In this document: positions 58,325-64,000 of the stretch, one piece after another
How positions within the stretch are numbered: position 1 is the stretch's first letter
How the letters are laid out: each line of letters begins with the position of its first letter
Assembly: GCA_038503035.1 (NCBI GenBank)
Contig: JAVSML010024246.1
Location: 829,258 to 893,257, forward strand
Reading direction: 5' to 3'
Length of the DNA: 64,000 bases
Origin: Crocodylus rhombifer
Lineage: Eukaryota > Chordata > Crocodylia > Crocodylidae
Notes under the pieces: generated by a model
Told to the model about the DNA's origin: nothing
What the model saw: only the letters and a program-made list of their open reading frames with translations
Databases searched by the model: none
Made by a program: the position numbers and the translations under genes

Positions 58325-58625
58325 GAATCAGGGAACAGATGATCTAGTGGTTATGGTACAGACCTGAGGCCCAGGAGAGTTATGTTTAGTTTTGTGATCT
58401 ATGAAAGACTGAAATTAATGAGTTAATAGCTGTCTTTCTCTATTATCTGGAGTGTGGGCATGATGATGCTTAATTTTTTTCACTTTGTATTTGTCTTTTC
58501 TTTGTAGATTGTTAAGATCTTTGAGGCAAGCATAATTTCATACTTTGTATAAGTACAGCCCCTAACACAATGGGGCTGAGTTTGATTGGGGTCTCCATTC
58601 ACTACTGTAATGAAAATGTGTCCAA
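58325..58625 (+). repeat. MIR-type SINE, nearly full length
   Basis: A tRNA-like head (GATGATCTAGTGGTTATGG, CTGAGGCCCAGGAG), a degraded core, and the tail TAGATTGTTAAGATCTTTG, TTTGTATAAGTACAGCCCCT, AACACAATGGGGCTGAG make this the clearest SINE here. Confidence 0.7.
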
Positions 58626-58921
58626 TTGCCTATGAAAACCTGTTAAAAAAGCACAATGTTATTTTGTATTTTGAAAAATGAGATATGCTAGAATTAAAGC
58701 CTTAATGTGTGTCCCCTGTATGTATGCATTAGGATGGCTTGTGTTCATGACATTATAAACATCTTTCCACCAAATCCTGTCTCATTCCTTGCTTGAGATG
58801 GATGCTACTTCTAAAATGTAACCTTTGCCTAGTGAATCAGACTGCCTTGTGTTTGACTTCTGCATCAGTGGTTTCAGAAGTGGGAAATTACATAGGGAAT
58901 TGTCAGGGGACTGTATGAGGG

Positions 58922-59350
58922 AAGTGGATGGCCTTGTGGTTAAAGCAGTTGAATGCTGGCCTAAAGATTTGATTTCTTCCTTGTGATGCTGAGCAAGTCT
59001 CTTGGACCAAACTTTTCATAGTAGGCCATTAATTGTGTTTCTCATTTGTTCATGTACTCCAGCTGAGATGCTGTGGAGAAGTCTGAAGTTATCCCAAGTG
59101 TAGCTGATCAATTGGAATTATGATTTGGGCACAAAATAGAATAGATTTACTAAATATTCTGAAAAATCCAGCCTTAGGGGACTCAGACTGGGGAGCCATA
59201 ACTAGTTAACACTTAACAGTTTTGCAATCTCTGTGCCTTACTTGCCCCTCTTTAAAGCACAGATGACAGTTGCACATCAGCTCATTGGGGGCTTATGAAG
59301 ACAAATTCAGTAATGTTTGTGAAGAACTCAGGTACTACAGTGAAAGCACC
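58922..59350 (+). repeat. MIR-type SINE fragments
   Basis: A head and core fragment at 58922-59015 (GATGGCCTTGTGGTTAAAGC, CTGAGCAAGTCTCTTGG) and a core-to-tail fragment at 59225-59350 (CTCTGTGCCTTACTTGCCCC, GTTTGTGAAGAACTCAGGTA) may derive from one or two old insertions. Confidence 0.55.
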
Positions 59351-61733
59351 GTGTACCATTGATGAAAAAATTAATAACTTTTTCATTCAGCATAGGATGC
59401 GCTATAAATAAGGCTTGGAGTGCAGATTATCCTGTGTATCAAATTCATTTGCATAAACAACTTTAATTTTGGCATTCACTAATGTTTGAGTGCTCTACCT
59501 TACGTGAGCAATACATTGAAAGTATTAAGATTGCAGTATCATAGCCTTTAAAAAAGGAAATGGAAAAACAAGCCGTTCTGCTATGTTGAACCAGACTGTT
59601 CCCTGAAGTGTTATTCACATTGGGATTGCTAGAATTGTATAGCACAGGCTTCTATCACTTCAGCTGAGAAGCTGGCATCAGTGGTAGCTTGATGTCATCT
59701 GAAGGAACAGCTAGAGAGGGATGAGACCTTGTTTCTTGTTGGTGAGCTTAACAGCTAGTTATTTGTTTTCAGTGTTTAAATTAGGGAAACCTAGTTTAGT
59801 TCCCGGTTTTTTAGATGAGTGTTTTGATTTGTTTTAAAGCCTTCTGCCTATTCCAGTGCCTGACTATGTCTCTCCTCCTCTCGCTCCACATGCATGAACC
59901 CTGGCTCCTGTATCCTTCCTTGCCCTATCTCTTCCCCCTGTTCCTAACCACTCTGCGTGAAGTCAGAAGCTTCCTTCTGGCTGAGAACCTTGAACAGAGG
60001 AGACAGTTTGCCTGATCTTAATTCTTTTGATTGGCACTGTGGAATGATCATGCACTACCAAGGAGAAATTGATGGGAAAATCCTGGTCTAGCCCTTGCAC
60101 TTCTGCATGTGGAAGTTGCGTGTAGCATGCTCAGAAAGAGGCTTTTTTTGGCTAATAAGGTCTTTCTCCTGAGCATGTGCAAGCTACAGTTTTTGTGGGG
60201 GTAGAAAGTTGTTGTTGTTGTTTTTTGTTTTTCCTGGGGCCAGGTTAAGTTAAAGCACATTTTATGCTGAGCCAGCAAAAAGCCAGTTCCTGATTCATGT
60301 GTGTCAAGTTTTGCTGTAAATTGTGGAGTCCTTTAGAGCTTCTAATCAAGTGGTTGTAAGAATTTTTAACCTTTGGGGAAGATGCTTTGTTTTACTAAAC
60401 TTAATTCTCAGGAAAAAACCCCCACGGGTTTTAACTGGAACTTAATGCAACAACAGAATAACAGCTTCAGGTAGAAACCTAGCATGGAAAATTTCAGTTA
60501 GAAACTTGACAGTTATGAGCAATTAAAAACCTATAGTAGAATGGGTTGGGTAGCTTTGAGTAGAGCTCTCACAGTGCTATCTTTGAGTGTGTGTGCAATT
60601 CATATAAATTGCAGGGGGCAGGATGGCATGGGCACTAACGTGCATGGTTGCCAGCCCAGAAGTCGCAAGTTTAAGGCCATAGCAAAAAGTGTTCACTGCG
60701 CAACCCTGTCAGATTCCAGCAAATCTGCAAATTCTGCTAAGCTGTCACAAGGACACAAGAAGAGAAGGATATAAATTATACATGCATGCGCTAACTAACA
60801 AGAGAAGAATGTAATACAGTCTAATACAATCTAATGTTTATAGGCAATGGAGGAGGTGGATGTTTGAATGAGACTTTAAAATATTATGGGGGAGATGTAG
60901 GTTAAAAAACGAGTAGTCCAGACTGTAAAGAAGTCTCTTGTTTCTCATTCTCAGTTTAAACTCAGGATAAATGAGCAAATTTACCACTGTAACAGTAACT
61001 AAAAGACCTGGGGCCTAACTTTTATGACTTCATGGAAGAAAAAAAGAATAGCTGCGAACGAGGCTTTGGAAGTACTTTTGAACCATGTGAAGTTATCTGA
61101 GAGTAGGGTCAAGAAGCGGTTGCTGCTTATATATGTAAGGAGCAGTGTGATAGAATTCAGCATATGTTGAAATCTGGAGATCTGAGAATTGTGGAGGCCA
61201 ACCAGAAGGGAGTTATTGGAGAAAATGAAAGCACAAATGAGGATTTCAGTAGAAGTTCTATCAGTAGTTCTGTTAGAACAAAGAGTTTGCTCTGTGATCA
61301 AAATTAATTCGTTAAGCCTCTGTGCCCAAGAAAACATTGCCTTGCATTTTATGACAATTCAGTAAATTTTTATTAGAAGGTTTAAAAGAAAATGGTCTAG
61401 CATAATACAGATGAAATGCTAGTTTAATAAAGATGTTTTTATGCTCACAATTCAAATAGTTTCTATTTTAGCAGCTAGTTGATATATGACCTAATTATGT
61501 TGGTATTTTGGGGAAAAATGTTATTTGAAAAGTAGCCACTATAAATGTGTAGCCATTAGTATTTATCATGTAAATAACGAAGTACCCAGTAGAGTAAAAC
61601 ATCTACCTGGAAACCTCTATTGAATATTATGAGTGTCTGTACTTAACATCTTTATGAAAAATAGCTAAGGTTTGTGGTCTCAACTGTTTCCTACCGGAAG
61701 GTCTTTTTTTCCTACTTTATGTTGGCTTTTCAG

Positions 61734-61770
61734 TTTTCTATTACATGTGAAGCCAATGATCTGAATGAAG
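61734..61770 (+). other. 37-bp exon-like block inside the HIVEP1 intron
   Basis: A pyrimidine-rich acceptor (CTTTATGTTGGCTTTTCAG) precedes 37 bp ending GAATGAAG|GTGAGTAA. If spliced after the coding exon in phase 1 it would read V-F-Y-Y-M then stop, so it would act as a poison exon, or belong to nothing. Confidence 0.3.
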
Positions 61771-63797
61771 GTGAGTAAATTTGCAGATGAAGTGTAGACT
61801 TAGTCTATTGAACTGTCCGTTTGCACCTAGCTTAGTGTATTATTTTGTGTAGTTTCTGTGGTACCTAGCTTCAGCAGTTGCTGAACACCATTTTATTATT
61901 TAAAAAACTTGTGACTTGTTTTTAACTATTGCAAACTTTATTCATTTAATACTTTTTTTTAATGTGCTGCCTGCTGAAAAGAAATTAGTTTAGATGTCAA
62001 AATTATGATGCCCAGAAGGTGTTAATTTGCAATGTAATTGTCTTGTGCTGAGAACACAGATTTATGCTGCTTTTTCCACCCCTACCCCCAAAAAAATTAG
62101 TTAGGAAAATCCTTGTTTAGATGATAAGACAATATGTGTATGTATACAGTATTTCCCCACAGACACATGTGTGCAATACTCGTGTATGCTCTGTGATACA
62201 GCTTCTGTCTCATATAACACACAAAACACTAGCTGGGGAAATTAAAACCATTTTGATTTAACAGTAGCCCCACTTTGAACTCATCACAAAATTTCTTCCA
62301 GCATAGTTGTATATAGTCAAGAGCCTAAATAAATGAATATTTTTTCACATTCTACATTTTTATATTTATTACATTTTAAACATAGTAACCTTCATTTGAG
62401 ATTCTTCCAGTGTTCAAAGAATTTGACTTTCCTTTGAGTTTACTAATGTGAAAAATGTTTAAAGTATTTTTCTGCTTAGAAATGTTAAAGGGAATTTCCA
62501 GAGCTGTTGTTTTTTCAAAGAGCTTGTTTTGCTAATCTAGTAATTAAAAACAACAACAAAAACCAGACAAACCCATATGGGTGATCTCTTTTAGAGGAGT
62601 TTTGACTCTTACATATTTTTTTTTAAAAAAAAAAGGAAAATAAAGATTTGAACTGCTGTTGTAGATGTTTGATCTCAAGGTTTAATAAATAAAAAATGGA
62701 TGAATAATAAGTCTGAAGTACTGAACAAAATGATCTTGGGAGAATGCAGTATTTTTCTCTTGTATTCATTCCTTAAATATATTATTCAGAATATTTCCAG
62801 CTTTTAAAAGTAAGAGCAGGCCAGGTATTTGGAATCGTCAGACACATTTGTGGGAGGAAATGGGGAAGCTCTTGTTTAGGTTACTGCTAAACAAGTAGGA
62901 GACACTCTTTGTCTTGTAAAATATTTTAAATGTACTTTAAATTTCATGTGGAATGATTGGCTCAGTGTATGAGTTGACTTCAGTAATTCTTTATGAAAGT
63001 AATGTAACCAGGGAAGTCTGTTAATAATACTGCACAGTGCCATGGAGAGTGGAGTTGTGTTTTTTTTTAATATTAAATGCAAGAGCACTGTTTATTTGGA
63101 AATCCAGGCTGCAGTGTGTTCGAGTCCTGCTCTTTATACTCCAATAATAACTGATTACTGGATTTAACAAGCTGCTCAAATTTTTTATGTTTATTTCCTT
63201 GAAAAGTGATGCCTAGTGGTTTAAACAGTTGACAGACATTATTCTTTTGTAAACAAAAGTATAGCTTTTACCATAAAAAGTACATGACCGTAGTCAGTTC
63301 CACCTTTGTATGGTCCAGTGCAGGCCTGTTGGGCTGAAATTGCAGGGTGAAAGATCTGGGGAGGAAACATTAGTGTTGTGGTATTATCCTATATCCATAA
63401 TATAGTTACCAACAGCTATAAAACGTGTGTGTGTGTGCTTAGTTGTATATGACATTGGATGAGCCCTACCAGAAGTAGTCATGGAATGACCTATCTGTAC
63501 AGCATGTTTCCCTCTTGATTCTGGTTGGCTTTGGTGGTATGGAAAGTGGTATACACTAATGCTGAGTACTGTTGTCTTAACTAGTGAGCTGTATCAAATT
63601 GGAAGGGAGGTCAGATGGTTGCCTTAAGTTCTAGAAATGCTGGTGGCAGAGCCAGTTACTCTACGAAACCAAAAATGGTGTTACAATGTTTTCTAAATAT
63701 TTTGAAACTATGCCCCTACCTGTTCAGTATTACCAGTGACCTTGTCTAGTGTGGAGTAATATGTGTCTACAGAGGAAGGTATGTAGAATTTTTTTCC

Positions 63798-63820
63798 TTT
63801 TTTTTTTTTTTTTTTTTCCT
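63798..63820 (-). repeat. poly-T run of 23
   Basis: Twenty-three T's, preceded by a shorter run. It may be a poly-A tail of a small retroposon on the other strand, but no element body is visible beside it. Confidence 0.7.
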
Positions 63821-63954
63821 AGAGTATTTTCCACAGAGGAGCTTTTGTTTCATCTGTCCAACAAACAAAACAAAACTCCAAAACAGCTCCCCGTATTAGT
63901 TGCTACAGTTTTTGGACTCTGAGAAAATGTTTAGTTTCATCTTAAATAGAATGA

Positions 63955-64000
63955 GATCGGGGTGACATGTAGAGGGTGCATACAGCATGTGCACCCCCTG
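63955..64000 (+). mobile_element. VNTR retroposon family, copy 3 (cut by window end)
   Basis: GGGGTGACATGTAGAGGG, TGCATACAGCATGTGCACCC follows the start of the elements at 36661-37028 and 32726-32975 in the opposite orientation. The rest lies beyond the window. Confidence 0.5.

Larger units (their letters stand above)
52863..64000 (+). other. HIVEP1: HIVEP1 intron after first coding exon (partial)
   Basis: AT-rich DNA to the window end, with old SINE fragments, a hAT end and a poly-T tract. I searched by eye for an acceptor followed by the expected continuation of HIVEP1 (Asp-Lys-Ile-Glu-Glu) and found none, so the next exon is probably outside the window. No nested gene is seen. Confidence 0.75.

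Noticed and set aside
63798..63900. Poly-T followed by CCTAG as a possible acceptor for the next HIVEP1 exon.
   Set aside because: The sequence after it does not encode the expected Asp-Lys-Ile-Glu-Glu continuation, and no donor follows before a stop.
1..64000. CRISPR arrays, bacterial operons, phage or plasmid systems.
   Set aside because: The window is vertebrate: splice sites, a CpG island, LINE/SINE/hAT repeats. The tandem repeats found (83, 43 and ~114 bp) have no spacer structure.

Overview
This is vertebrate nuclear DNA, most likely from a sauropsid and probably a crocodilian (a turtle is the main alternative). The reasons are many degraded CR1 LINEs of reptile/bird type, amniote MIR-type SINEs, hAT-type MITEs and a Penelope-like retroelement, with introns and a CpG island. 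There are no bacterial-style operons. Almost all long open frames are transposon relics, or artefacts of GC-rich or simple-repeat DNA.

The only host gene I can name is HIVEP1 on the + strand. A CpG island at about 48.6-50.55 kb is its likely promoter and first-exon region. A spliced exon at 52732-52862 carries 5' UTR plus the first 13 codons (MPRTKQIHPRNLR) and ends in phase 1 at a good GT donor. The remaining 11 kb is intron; I could not find the next coding exon. The 48 kb upstream is intergenic or far-upstream DNA. It holds one unassigned exon-like block (41383-41517, strong splice sites, not coding), which may be an alternative 5' exon or a lncRNA exon.

The upstream half is layered transposon wreckage. 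7.9-11.5 kb: a CR1 with ~114-bp repeats upstream, an ORF1 esterase, and an ORF2 endonuclease interrupted by a younger CR1 3' end. 12.3-14.7 kb: a long-inverted-repeat DNA element split by a CR1. 16.65-18.6 kb: CR1 on the - strand. 20.9-21.7 kb: a 43-bp tandem repeat and a 155-bp-arm inverted repeat. 25.3-27.7 kb: the best-preserved CR1 reverse transcriptase. 27.9-29.8 kb: a hAT-ended composite with a C/CA-rich tract. 35.07-38.1 kb: a Penelope-like element on the - strand, invaded by a hAT MITE with an 8-bp target duplication and by a VNTR-bearing retroposon with a 10-bp target duplication. 38.26-40.4 kb: another CR1 on the - strand. 42-48.3 kb: several small hAT MITEs and a (CA)n tract holding a 10-N assembly gap.

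The most interesting threads are: (1) the Penelope-like relic with its nested insertions and hammerhead-ribozyme-like tail, with related tails dispersed through the window; (2) an unnamed VNTR retroposon family with three copies here; (3) palindromic MITEs with near-perfect hairpins; (4) the exon-like block 11 kb upstream of HIVEP1 exon 2; (5) the GDSL esterase signature in the CR1 ORF1. All element names rest on motifs read by eye; no database search was possible.
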